From: Desmodesmus armatus
Taxonomy: Eukaryota; Chlorophyta; Chlorophyceae; Sphaeropleales; Scenedesmaceae
Reading direction: 5' to 3'
Assembly: GCA_007449985.2 (NCBI GenBank)
Contig: VIIQ02000087.1
Span: 62,001 to 126,000, forward strand
Length of the DNA stretch: 64,000 nucleotides
Shown here: positions 45,107-56,710 of the stretch, one piece after another
Position numbering within the stretch: position 1 is the first letter of the stretch
Layout of the letters: each line of letters begins with the position of its first letter
The notes under the pieces: generated by a model
What the model was told of the DNA's origin: nothing
The model's database searches: none
The model's input: the letters and a program-made list of their open reading frames with translations, nothing else
Translations under genes and position numbers: made by a program

Positions 45107-48100
45107 ATGGCCGCCAACGCTGTCCAGATCGCGGACCACGAGCAGAGTATCCAGATCCTCAAGCATCAGAACACCAAGCTCTGCGAGCAGCTCTCCACCA
45201 AGAAGGAGCAGATCAAGGCGCTTGAAGGCAACGTCCAAAAGTTCGAGGAGGAGAAGAAAAAGTTCGCAGACACCCTCCTGTGCGTCAACCGCATCTGGCA
45301 GCAGTACAACAGCGACATCCAATCCCTCTGCAAACGCAACCAGGGCACAGGCGCAGATGCAGATGCAGACCCCACAGCAGCAGCAGACCCTCCAGCAGCA
45401 GCAGAAGAGGCAGAGGAGGAGCAGGACCCTTTAGTATGGGACAGCTTCGACCCCTTCCTGGCACGGCTGCTGCAGGGGATGCAGCCAGCAGCAGCAGCAG
45501 GGTGCTGAAAAAGCACACACAGACATACCTGTCGGAGCTGAGTGTGGTTGAGGAGGCGCTCCATGCGCGGGCGGCTGCAGGACTGCAGGCGCTGGCGAAC
45601 TTGCTGGATGCCATAGAGGTGAGGGGCAGCTGCAGGGGACACCGTGTATGTTCATGGAATCACACGTTCATGGTGCATGCCATGAACTGTTCATGCTATG
45701 GCATGTTCGTGTCGTTGTAAGTGATGCATTCACAGAGTTGCATCGTGTCTGCCTGACCGCATATGGGTGAACGGTAAGGCTGCAGGAAAGTTCGCTGGTC
45801 TGGGTGGGGGACCAGAGTGTCAGGTAGTCAGTCAGACACACTCCCTGTGTCTACACACACACCCTCGCCCACCTCTTCCTGCCCCTGCAGGCCCGCAACC
45901 AGGCTTTCGCTTGTCTCTGTCTCCTAATCTTTTCCTGCACACCCCCACCCACCTCCCCTTTCCAACACCACCCACCTCTTTCCTACCCCCTGCCCCTGCC
46001 ACTGCCCCTGCCCCTACAGGCCCGCAACCAGGCAGCTGCTGAGCAGCAGGAGCAGCTGCGGCAGCTGCCAGGTGACGAGGCCCTGCGGTTGGTCAACCAG
46101 CAGCTGCAGGAGCAGCTGGCAGAGTTGCAGGACCAGCTGGGGGCAGCAACGGCACTGCAGCGGGCCACACAGGTGCGGGGGGTATGATCCATAGTTGTTT
46201 TTATATTTTGAATAACCCACTCCTATTCAGGGAGACTGGATTCGAACCAGTGGGCAGGTTGGTGGGTGAGTGGTTTGAGGGGTGGGCAGTGGATCCAGTG
46301 GTAGCAGGACCGGCTGGGGGCAGCAACGGCACTGCAGCGCGCTGCACAGGCGCGGGGTATGGTCCATGATTCTTTTTATGTATTGCACTACCCACTCAGA
46401 CTCGGATGTTTCAATGAGACCGGATTTCGCAGCAGTGGGCAGGTCGCTGGGTGAGTGGTTTGAGGGGTGGGCAGCGGATGGAGTTGGTGCATGTGTGGTT
46501 TGGGTGGGTGAGGCTTGAATCCGGACGCCCGACTCGCGCAGTGTCCAAATAATGGTGGGGTGGGGCCAGGCAGTGGGAGCGTCTGCAGAGTTGGGCAGGT
46601 GTCTCAGCATGGTTTGGTCCCTATTGCGGGTGTAGCCTCAACTGTGTGCCACATGCAGTGCTTGGCACAGGCCTTGGCCTTGAATCAGGGGGGTGCAGGG
46701 CCTGGCAACCTTTCCACCGCAGGCAGCTTACACAAGCGCCTGCGTTGCCTGCCTGTACCGCTATCCCCACATCACAACCCCATCTCCCTGACCCACAACC
46801 ACTGCTCCTGCTGATGCTGTAACAACAATTGCTGCAGGCCCTGGTCGAATCAGGCCGTGCCGTTGAGGCTTACTGCTGCTGCTGTACGCAACCCTCACCT
46901 TTGTGGCCCATTGCTGCTGCTGCGGCTGCTGCTGCTGCTGCTGCTGCCTCTGCAGGCGCTGTTGAAGCAGGCTGAGGACCGTGCCTTCGAGGCCACCGAC
47001 ACCCTCAAGTCCATCCGAAACGACCTGGCAGACAAAGAGTTCGCCCTGCAGACAGCACAGCGCAAGCTTGCAGCAGCACGCCAGCAGCAGCAGCAACAGC
47101 AGCAGCAGCAACAGCAGGGCCTCGCAAGCAGCGGCGGCGGGGCGACGGCCGGGGCGCTAGCGGCGGCTGCAGCGGCAGCAGCGGCGGGGGGTGGTGAGGG
47201 GGTGAGGATGGGGCTGCTGCTGCTATGCAGGAGCTGCAGGCGCAGGTGGTTCAGCTGCAGGAGATGCTGGAGCAGCGGACGATTGAAAAGGACCAGCAGG
47301 TGGAGGCGGCGGCACGGCTGCAGAGGTGAGGGGGCCTGAGGGTTGCTTGCGGGGGGGGGGGGGGGGGGGGGGGGGTAAGACACTTGGATGGATAGGGGGG
47401 GGGGGCTCAGGGCCAATTTCGATGCAGCGGACGAGTGAGAAGGATCAGCAGGTGGAGGCGGCAGCACGGCTGCAGAGGTGAGGGGGCCTGGGTTCTGTTT
47501 TTCTTGAAGGGAGGGGAGACTCGAGCGGTGCAGTGGCAGGGGCAGCCAGGTGGTAGTGGTGGGGTGTCGCCAGTGGCAACCGTGGCTGCTTCTGCTGCTT
47601 CTGCTGCTGGATAGATGCCAGCCGTTGTGACTCGTAGTCGGCGTGGCCAGCTGACGGGTGGTGACAGGTGACGGCCAGCTGGGCGTACTGGCCTCACATC
47701 AGCTGACGCCAGTGAGCAGTGTCAAGTAGTATGCCTTGTGGGCATCCTCTTTAGCCCTTGGCTTGCTGGCTAGTGCCAAGGTTGGGACCTTGTCACCCAT
47801 ACCTGTACTGTGTGTACTGTACTGTTCTTCACTAAAATGTACTGTACTGTGGGCATATTGACGTGGCCCAGTCTCTCAAGACACCCTCAACACACCCTGC
47901 AATACACACTTAACATGCTGTCACGTGCCCCCCCCCCCCCCAAACCCTCCCAGGGAGCTTGACGAGCTTCGTGCCAAGTCTGGTGATGAGGGCTGGGTGG
48001 AGCAGTCCTCCCTCTACAAGCTGCTGCAGCAGCAGCTGGCAGCAGCCCGGTCAGAGGTGGCTGAAGCTGAAGCACGGCGGGCGGCACTGCAGGCACAGAA

Positions 48101-50288
48101 GGACGACCTTGCGCGACACCTGGAGAGCAAACACCAGCAGGCAGAGGTAAGGACATCATCAGCATGTTACAGGTTTTCCAGCAGGGTCACTGCGCAAAAG
48201 CAACAAATCTACCTAGGTGCCAAAAACACAAGCAGGCAGAGGTAAGGACAGCGTGTGTAATGCTGTTGAGGCATACATATTTGGCGAGGGGGGGGGGGGG
48301 ATGTTGTCACCAGGGGGTACTGCAACCGCTGAGCTGTACTTTTCACATTTGAGGAACTCGGATGATTGTCATTGACAAGCCTCTCGCTAGACGTCAGGCT
48401 ACTGGATCAACAGCACACACTACATCCTGTGTGGTGGGTCTGCATGGACAGAACAGAAATAGGGTACCAGCCAGGTTCATAAGATTGGGGTTGAAGCATT
48501 TAGTGGTATACCTGTATGCAGCCAGCCTGCTGCTGGCACGATTGTTGGTGACCGTCCATTGAGTACAGAGGCTTGATCTTTGAAGGCTGAAACTACAGAC
48601 GGGTGGTTTTGTCAGGGCTGCAGTTGTCTGAACATGTTACAAATGTATGTTGATGTTGTCCGATGTTGCCGCCACTTGTCCTCCGCCATTCTCGCTGGGC
48701 CCATGCTGGTCAGACTGAGCCCTATCCTACCTGTACTGTCATGTACTGTACTGTACTTTACTGTACTGTACTGTACTGTACCGGCCTGTGCTGTTGCTGT
48801 CCAGACTGAGCGGGTGTTGCGCAGCCAGGTGCTGCACTTGCAGCAGCAGGTGCATGAGCTGAATGCTAAGCAGGTGGACCTACTGGGGCAGAAGCAGCAG
48901 CTGCAGGTGAGACAAGGCAGCCGGGGGGGGGGGGGGCAGGCCGGGATTAAGGGAGGGGTTGACGCAGGCAGGCTGAGAGGACCCCCCCCCCTCCCGGCAG
49001 GCAAGGAGGGGGAGGGAAGCAGGGAGGTGGGAAGGCAGGCAGGTTGGAAGGCAGGGGGGAGGGAGGGAGGGAGGTGAGAAAGCAGGGAGGGAGGGAGGCA
49101 GGCAGGCAGGCATGACGGGAGGGAGAGAAGCAGGCAGGCAGGCAGGGAGGGAGGGAGGGAGGCAGGCATGGAGGGAGGGAGGGATCAGGAGGGGAGGCAG
49201 CCAGGCAGGGAAGTATGAAGGGAGGTCGGTAGGGAGGCAGGAAGGGAGGCAGGCAAGGAAGCAGGAAGGGAAGGAGGCATGGGAGGAGGCATTTGGCCAT
49301 GTAGGCAGGGCGGCAGGCAGGGAAGGAGAGAGGCAGGGCCGCAGGCAAGAAGGCAGGCAAGAAGGCAGGCAGGCAGGCAGGGAAGGCAGCAGGGTTGCAG
49401 GAAGGGGGACAGGGAGAAAGGCCAAACGGCAGGGACGGCTGAGAGACAAACTCAACTGGGGCACAGCAGGGAATCTTAGATACGTGCAGTCATTCACACG
49501 TACTCACTATTCTCATTGAAACACATCTGAACCCACTTCCCCCCCCCCCTCCCCCCCCCCCCTCCTTGCATCTCAGCTGACCCATCAGGCTGAGATGTCC
49601 CGCTACGGCCACCTCAAGACCGCGCAGCAGGGAATCAAGATTGACTGTGCATTGATGTACAAGTAGTCATCATTCTCTCTGTGCAGTGACCCACAAGTAC
49701 TCGTCACTCGTTGAAACACCCTTGACCCACCTGCCCCCCCCCCTCCCCCCCCCCCCCCTCATTGTCCCTCAGCTGACCCATCAGGCTGAGATGTCCCGCT
49801 ATGGCCACTTGAAGACCGCACAGCAGGGAATCAAGGTTCACCGTGCAGTTATATTCAATAACTCTTCACTCTCATTGAAACACCTTTCAGCCCACCTGCC
49901 CCCCCGCCCTCGCCGCCTGCCCCCCCCCCCCCCCCTTGTCCCTCAGTTGACCCATCAGGCTGAGATGTCCCGCTACGGCCACCTCAAGACCACTGATCAG
50001 CTGCAGGCAATGCTGGCAGCACTGCAGAAGGAGGTGGACACAAACGCAGGACACGCACGCAAGGCAGCAGTGAGTGTTTGACTTGACACACAGCAGCGGC
50101 GGTAGTGTGCTGACACCTGCATCTGTGTGCATGTGTACCTGCATGTTTCGGTATATATCACCTGTAGCTGCTGTAGCTATGCACTGCGCCTGCTTTTTAG
50201 CAGGGCATTTGTGCTGTTGTTACTGGCCACTATCAATTGATAGTTCCAGCTTCCAGCCTGGCTTGTGCACTGCTGGCCTTCTGACCAT

Positions 50289-50334
<46 letters not shown>

Positions 50335-53300
50335 AGGAGGCGTCTGGTGCTGCTGATGCTGCGCGTCAGGAGGCCCTGGAGCTGCGCTCACAGCTGACAG
50401 CTGCACACTCAACCATACTGGCACTGCAGGTCAGCACACCCACCCACCCACATGCTTCACCTGCTGTTTTGTGTGCATCTATGGATGCCAACCAGTGTGC
50501 CAATTTTACATGCATACCTAAGCTGGCCTGATGGCAGCCGTCACGCCATACAGCTCCAGCACAGGGTGCAGCACACACACATGCTTCATAACAGCCCCTG
50601 TGCACCTGCTGCTGCTGCTGCTGCTGTCACAGTCTCGTCTGCAGCACAAGGCGTGTGAGCTCCAGGGGCTGTCGGGTCGTGAGGAGGAGCTCAAGGAGCG
50701 ACTCAACGACCTCAACGCATTCATTGAGGTGAGCAGCAGCAGCAGCAGCAGCAGCTGCAGCTGCAGGGGGGGTTACCTTGAGTAGCATCCAGCAGGTACA
50801 TTCATGATGGCCAGTCGTAGCGATAACAGGCTAGTCTCGTCAGGTTTCTGGGGGTGTCGGTGTGTGTGTGGGGGGGGGGGGGGGGGCATTGTATGTGCAA
50901 CCTCGTCTTGTCGGGCGACGGTCGCAGCTCTGCAGGCCTGCAAAGCTGGGGCGCCATCTCAAAGTAATGTACGGACAGTGGCAACCTCCTCCTGTGCTGC
51001 AAGCCAGCACATGCTCAGGTGTGTCTGCGTGTGTGGAGTTAATTCAACACCACACAGACACACCTGAGCATGTGTTGGCTTGAAGGGCAGGAGGAGGGTG
51101 CCCACTGTGAGTGCAGTCAGCTTCCCTTGCACTGTTAGTGTTTGTGCATTGCCACTCGGTTGCAGAGAACAGCATGGCATTTGTTATGGTCCATCTCCCC
51201 GACCAGTACACACCATGTGTTTGCACTCGACCCTGCCCGCCTTCCACCCCCCCCCCCCCCCCCACCACACACCCCCTCCACTCCCACTTCCACCCGTCCT
51301 CCACCGCTCCACTACCGCCTTACCCCCATCAACCCCTTCTCCTCCACTCCCCCCCCCCCCTTAAACCCTCACCCCCGCCTCAGGTGTTAGCCACAAGCAT
51401 ATATGATGAGCAGGCCTTATGGGGAAAGAGTGCAGGTAGAGTCACCCTGCACTTGCATGTGGAGGGGGAGGGGCTGCAGGCACATATGTGGTGTTACAAC
51501 CGTCACAGAATGCTATGTGACATTTGCAACACCACACATATGCCTGCACCCTCGCTCCCCCTCCACATGCAAGTGTAGTGTGACTCCACGCACATCTCTC
51601 TGCCGAAACTCCACAAAAAAACATTGCCCCCCCCCCCCGCCCCCCCCCACAGATGTTAACCACAGTCACCTCATCATCTGTGGTTAGTAGTGTAGTGTGA
51701 CTCCACATGCACTCTCTACCCATAAGGCTTGCCCATCAGAAAGTTTGATGAGCAAACCTTATTGGCAGAGAGTGCACTTGGAGTCACACTACACCTGCAT
51801 CTGGAGTCAAGGCACATGAGTTGTGTTGCAGATGTCTCATAGCCTTTTGTGTCCTCTGCCACACACACATGTGTATTACACCCCCTCCCCCTCTACATGC
51901 ACGTGTATGCAGACTCCACGCGCACCCTCCTCTGCTGACATGTCACAACAATATATCGCCGCCAAACCCACCCCTTCAGGTGTTCACAGTCTGATGAGCA
52001 GACCATATGGGGAGAGAGTGCACGTGAATTTACACCACACTTGCATGTGGAGGGGAGGGGGTGCAGACACATGTGTTGTGTTGCAATTGTCGCATAGTAA
52101 TGTGTGACTTCTGCCACACCACGCATGTGCCTGCACCCCCTCCCCCTCCACATGCAAGTGTGAGACTCCATGTGCACTCTCTCTGCTGACATGCCACAAC
52201 AACACATTGCCATCACCCCACACCCGCTCAGGTGTTAACCACAGTTGTGTCTGATGAGCAGACCATATGGGCAGAGAGTGCACTTGAAGTCACACGTCAC
52301 TTGCATGTGGAAGGGGGGGGGGTGCAGGCACATGTATTGTGTTGCAGATGTCACACAGCAATATGTATCCTCTGCCACACCACACATGTGCCTGCACCCC
52401 CTCTTCCTCCACTTGCAAGTGTATTGAGACTCCACGTGCATACTCGCTGCTGCTCTACACCACAACAACACAATGCCACCACTCCCACCACCCCAACCTA
52501 CTCCTGCACGTCTTCCCTCACCCACCTCTGCCCCCCCCCCTCCCGCCCCTCCCTGCTCCCTGGTTTTGACCACGGCTGTGTCTGATGAGCAGACCATCTG
52601 TGTCATCTGCTAACCCACACACTTTACATCTGGACAAACTCCCCCCCCCCCCCCCCCCCCCCCCCCGCTTACCCCCCCCCCCCCCCCCCCCGGTGCAGGT
52701 GTTGACGACTGTTGTGTCTGATGCTCGTGACCTGCTGGAGGTGCGCCGCAGTGAGGCAGCACTCAAGGCACAGCTGGCAGAGGCACATGCGAAACTCAAG
52801 GTGCGGAATGGGGGCGGGGAGGATTGTGGTTGCACCTCAGCTCATGGTGGGCGCCCCGCTCGGCAGGATGCACTCGCTGCCCGGTAGATGAAGACTTTAA
52901 CATCCAACTTGGTCGACTGTGACTTTCATAATGGCCGGCTCCGACTTGCGGTGCTGGGGGTGCATGGATCGCCACTCTCTTGGCGCGCACACTGCAGGTC
53001 ATACAGTGGCCCTGCACTCTTAGCATCCTGGTGTCCCGCAGTCACTGTGGTCTGTCAGCATAGGGCTTACCATGTAGCATGCATGATATGCTAGCTAGAA
53101 CCCAAAGCATTCACAAGAAGTCATGTTTGTGGTTGTTTAATGTCCGCATAACAATGTGCGCTGTCGTTCCTGCAGGGTGATGCGCTGCAGCAGCAGCTGG
53201 CAGCAGCATCAGCTAGTGAGTCAGACCTGCGCAAACAGCTGGAGTCAGCTGTGGCTGAGGCAGCAACACTGCAGGTGAGACACAGATGAGCCTTGTGAAA

Positions 53301-56094
53301 GACGAAACTACTGTCTGCAAGTTCCTTCCAGATACACTAGCTTCCCTCCAAACACACCTGCCACATTTGCGCCACACTGCCTGGGTCGCTGGGCTTTCTT
53401 CTGTACAAATCGGCAGTACCACTGGTACCTGCTTGACCGGCTAGGGGCTTGGCGGGCAGGTTGGTTTGTTAGAGCTGTGGCTGTGAGCCGCTGCAACGGC
53501 TGTTCTGGTATCCCTTCGGAGCGGGGGGGCACATTACTGCTACTTTTGTGTCCCTCCCTCTTAACATTGCAAGTTGTCAGGGGTTGTACATATATATGCT
53601 GTGCACCCATTGTCCACCCAACCATCACCATCACCGCCACCACCACCACCGCCACAAAGGAATACCATTTTTTGCTGCTGCCATCATGCTGGTGTCGTGC
53701 AGGGCAAGGTGCAGGGCCTGCAGCAGCAGGTGTCTGCCCTGCAGGAGGATGTCAAAAGCAAGCAGCAGGAGTCAGAGGCATTCGCTAACGGTATGTGCAG
53801 CTGTGACATGACACAGCAAACAGTACAACGTCGCTGTCAACACACACCCACGCACACAAGCAAGCACTAGCCCTGACACGGTGCCAAAGGGGGGGGGACT
53901 GCATGTATGCTGCAGCAGGTGCCTTGCTGCGGGCTCCACTTGTGCCAACCCCTGGCCAACTGATAGCACCTGGCAGGACCTTTTGGTTGCTTGACGCAGT
54001 GCCCTAGCTGTGTAGACAGTCAGATCGCAACGCATGTACACGTGCCTCAAGTGGCTGACCCTGGGCTTTAATAGAAGTGGACGTAATAGTCTTCAAAGCC
54101 ACCAACGGGACAGCCCAGTCGTCCTGCTTGCATCGTGTCTCACTGTTGTTCTGCAGAGATTGGTGACGCTCTGAGTGCATTTGAGCAGCAGCGCCAGCAG
54201 AACTCCACAATACTGCAGCAGCTCACGGAGCGGGACGCAGCACTGGCCACACTCAGGGCCGAGAAGCTGGCGCTGCAGCAGCAGCTGGAGAGCGCCAGCG
54301 AAACGGTACGTACGGCAATATAACGTTTGTGCTGAAATGATCTTATGGCTGGTCTCAATTGGCTATTTTTAGTGCTGGTTGCGCACAGTACTGCTGCCTG
54401 CTGGTGACTTTGGGCGACAGTTTGCATGCCAGACCACAGCATAGCACAGCATCCTGAGACAGCTTGCAGCTGTACACCGATCCAATGTTTTTCATGGGCA
54501 AACAGTAATGGCCAATGTACGTGAAACAGTCAAAGCAACAGTCAAATCCAACAGCATGTGACATTTGTGTGTTTGGTTCGTGCTGCTGCGGTGTGTTGCG
54601 CGCAGCTGTCGGGCGTTCGAATGCGTGTGACGTCACTGGAGGGTGAGTTGAACCAGGCCAAGGCGCTGCAGGAGGCAGTGGAGAAAGACTTCAACAGGGT
54701 CAGCGCAGAACTGGCAGCGGTGAGTCTCTTTGCTTTCTTGGGGGGGGGGGGGGGTTGCCAGGGGTTTTACCAGGGGTTTTACCAGGGCTCATACAACGTC
54801 TGTTTGCTTGTCATGGTCCTTTGCGCCCCAGCAGCGCTGGCAACCAGCCGTTCGGTTCCTGTTTGGATGCTGTGGGGAGAGTGCATCCCTCTACTTTGGA
54901 CATGTTATGCTGGTGTGGCTGCAAGGATCTGGGGTACCCTGTCAGGCAGCACATAGGATGGGAGCGTGCAGCTGCTGGCAGCTTCCTCTCCATGCCCTGA
55001 CCTGCTGCAATGTGTGTGTCTTGTGCCGTGTGTTGGTGCTGTAGGCCCGTGAGCAGCTTGTGTCTGTGAGCAGCTCCCTTGATGCAGCAAAGCAGGACCT
55101 CAAGGCAGCACAGGACAGCAAAGCAGCACTGCAGGTGAGAACGGGGCGATGCATCAAACATGGCATGCTCCTCGTGCCAGGCAGCACCAGTGTATGCTGC
55201 TTGGACAGACCAATGAAACTGTCTTGACGTGCAGCAGTAGCGCAGGACGCCGCTGTGCAGACTGCGCTCCGCTGCACCAGCGCGGGCAGTTGCAACTGTG
55301 GCCGCAACTGTGGTACCCATGTCCTGCTAGTAGTTGAATTCGGATGGTGGTCTTGCTGTCTATGTGTTGATGCATGACTTGGGTGTGTTAGGCACCGAGG
55401 ATACACGTGTATCTAGCATACTATGAACATGCAAGTCCATGTGTGTCCTGCAGGTGCTGTATGAGCAGGAGAAGTCCAGCCACAGCTCACACAAGCAGGC
55501 AGCTGAGAAGGCAGCAGATGAACTGCGGCAGGAAGCAGCCAAGCGGCAGCGGCTTGAAGACACAAACAAGGTAAGACCTACGTGCTGGCCATGGGGACAG
55601 CGGAGGCATGATGACCTTGGCATCAGGGGGTGTGCTGAGCGGCTCAGCGCGCCTGCCATTCCTTGGCCCAGTATGTTGACTCCGCTCTGCCGGGGATTAT
55701 CCACCAAGGAGCATGGGCTAGGCACCCATGATGTCCTTCGCATGTCCTGCCGGTCGTTTTTGGTGCTGATGGATGGCGACCTGCTGTGTTGTCTGCTTGG
55801 CCGTACTGCTATCCTCTTTTTTTGCAGCAACTTGCCGGCCGCATCGAGCGCCAGCACCGCAACACTGAGAAGAGTGAGGAGGTCGAGACCCTGGAGTCAG
55901 AGAACCGGGCGATGCGCAAGCTGCTGTTGTGCAGCGTGTGCGACCAGCGGCAGAAGAATGTGGTCATCACAAAGTGCTACCACATGTTCTGCAACGTGTG
56001 CACAGACTCTGCACTGGCAGCGCGCAACAGGCAGTGCCCTAGCTGTGGTCACAAGTACAACTCTACAGACGTGAAGCCTTTCTACTTCACGTGA
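45107..56094 (+). CDS. BRE1: BRE1-type E3 ubiquitin ligase (histone H2B), RING at C-terminus
   Basis: Sixteen exons: 45,107–45,618, 46,020–46,172, 46,956–47,325, 47,954–48,146, 48,805–48,906, 49,947–50,069, 50,337–50,429, 50,633–50,728, 52,699–52,800, 53,176–53,274, 53,703–53,790, 54,157–54,305, 54,606–54,719, 55,045–55,134, 55,454–55,570 and 55,828–56,094; about 889 aa. Nearly the whole protein is coiled coil. The last exon holds a C3HC4 RING: CSVC, then CYHMFCNVC and CPSCG, near residues 836–875, followed by VKPFYFT at the end as in BRE1/RNF20/HUB proteins. The family monoubiquitinates H2B in chromatin. Exons 5–15 all keep phase. Exons 1 (near the CAG tract at 45,485–45,500) and 3 (near a G run at about 47,195) each lack one base for an open frame. 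Introns carry many copies of exon edges. Confidence 0.9.
45882..46035 (+). repeat. Duplicated acceptor and start of BRE1 exon 2
   Basis: GCCCCTGCAGGCCCGCAACC followed by AGGC at 45,882 is a near copy of the true acceptor and exon start at 46,010–46,033 (CCCCTACAG then GCCCGCAACCAGGC). The spacing is 129 bp. Confidence 0.75.
46130..46480 (+). repeat. Duplicated 3' end of BRE1 exon 2 and donor region
   Basis: GGGCAGCAACGGCACTGCAG followed by CG occurs at 46,141 and 46,318, 177 bp apart. In the copy the donor GT has become GC. The similarity continues into the intron (GGTATG.TCCAT, then TTTTTAT, CCCACTC and GTGGGCAGGT or GCAGTGGGCAGG) to about 46,480. Confidence 0.85.
47270..47495 (+). repeat. 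Duplicated 3' end of BRE1 exon 3 with donor
   Basis: Exon end 47,272–47,325 (EQRTIEKDQQVEAAARLQR) and its GTGAGGGGGCCTG donor region are copied at 47,424–47,490. The spacing is 152 bp, with a G run of about 20 between them. Confidence 0.85.
48130..48252 (+). repeat. Duplicated donor of BRE1 exon 4
   Basis: AGCAGGCAGAGGTAAGGACA occurs at 48,136 (real donor) and 48,231 (copy), 95 bp apart. Confidence 0.8.
48915..49440 (+). repeat. Purine-rich minisatellite in BRE1 intron 5
   Basis: About 500 bases are almost pure purine on the sense strand apart from regular C in GGCAGGCAGG, and are built from GGGAGGGAGG and GGCAGGCAGG words. Both strands give long but meaningless open frames (minus strand Leu/Pro/Ser repeats). 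Confidence 0.9.
49459..50010 (+). repeat. Three tandem units, each with acceptor and start of BRE1 exon 6
   Basis: Units of about 170–195 bp each carry a GTGCAGT and CATTGAAACAC segment, a long C run, a CTCAG acceptor and then CTGACCCATCAGGCTGAGAT followed by GTCCCGCTA.GGCCAC. Exon starts are at 49,577, 49,772 and 49,947. Only the last continues into the complete exon with a donor; in the first two the exon runs into AGCAGGGAATCAAG and no donor follows. Confidence 0.9.
51379..52610 (+). repeat. Array of foldback units in BRE1 intron 8, with copies of exon 9 start
   Basis: At least four units of about 250–300 bp are present. Each starts with a version of CAGGTGTTAACCACAGTTGT and GTCTGATGAGCAGACC, a copy of the beginning of exon 9 (52,699). 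Copies are at about 51,382, 51,980, 52,231 and 52,562, with a rearranged one near 51,650. Between these lie long inverted repeats: in the first, 51,426–51,497 pairs with 51,526–51,600 (arms rich in ACTTGCATGTGGAGGGGGAG and its complement). Equivalent arms occur near 52,020/52,165 and 52,280/52,420. A further dyad centres near 51,742. Confidence 0.85.
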
Positions 56095-56324
56095 TGTTGT
56101 GCTGCTGAGGCTGCTGAGGTGGTGTTGACACCGTGTGGCACTCTGCTGTGGCAGTGGGTGAATCACCACAGGGCTCTTCGTTTAGTGCTGCCGGTGGTTC
56201 TGCTGACCCAATGGGCTTCGCCTTACAGCACGTTCCACAGACGGTGATGTGGGTGCTGCTGAGGAGGCGCTGAAACTCACACTGTGGTGGTGGTAGTGTA
56301 GTGATATGCAGGTTATGTTGTGTT

Positions 56325-56640
56325 ATGGGGGTAGCTCAGTGGTAGAGCATCCGGTTACACTCTGGAAGGTCGTGGGTTCGTCTCCCACCCCCCTCGCCTG
56401 GCCGGAGTGGGGCACCAGCCCTGTGTGGCGGGGTGGCAGCCCCCACATGGAGCCACTACCAAGTGTGTCAGGCAAGCGCGAAGCTGGTACCGGGGACCCA
56501 TATGCTCGGGTAGGAACGTGTGCGCCCACTCCAAACACACTAGTGCCTTCGGCGCCGAGATGTGTGGGGTTGGTGTTCCTATAGGTGATGGCTTCAGAGG
56601 AAGCCGACTGCACCTGGGACTATTCCTATTCCTATTATGT
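56325..56640 (+). mobile_element. tRNA-derived SINE
   Basis: The head folds like a tRNA: A box TAGCTCAGTGG (56,332–56,342), B box GGTTCGTCTCC (56,375–56,385), an anticodon stem TCCGG/CTGGA and a T stem GTGGG/CCCAC. The outer two pairs of the acceptor stem fail, so it is not a normal tRNA gene. A non-tRNA body follows, then a CCTATTCCTATT tail. A second, truncated copy of the 3' end lies at 28,211–28,276, which supports a dispersed element. It would be transcribed by RNA polymerase III and mobilised by a partner LINE. It lies about 230 bases after the BRE1 stop. Confidence 0.75.
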
Positions 56641-56710
56641 GGTGGTGGTGGTGGTGGTGGTGGTGGTGGTGGGGTGTGTGGTGGAGGGGTGTTTGGTGGT
56701 GGTGGTGCAG
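56636..56710 (+). repeat. (GGT)n microsatellite
   Basis: About ten GGT units directly follow the SINE tail, with a further degenerate GGTGG stretch to about 56,710. Confidence 0.9.

Noticed and set aside
48880..49519. Long open frames on both strands (Leu/Pro/Ser repeats or Arg/Gly/Gln repeats)
   Set aside because: They are products of the purine-rich minisatellite inside a BRE1 intron.
29500..52700. Regularly spaced repeats as a CRISPR array
   Set aside because: Repeats are simple microsatellites or exon-derived tandem units without constant repeat and unique spacers, and the DNA is clearly eukaryotic nuclear.
56325..56397. Functional tRNA gene
   Set aside because: The anticodon arm and T arm fold, but the outer acceptor pairs fail, position 37 is a pyrimidine, and a SINE body and tail follow with a second copy elsewhere.
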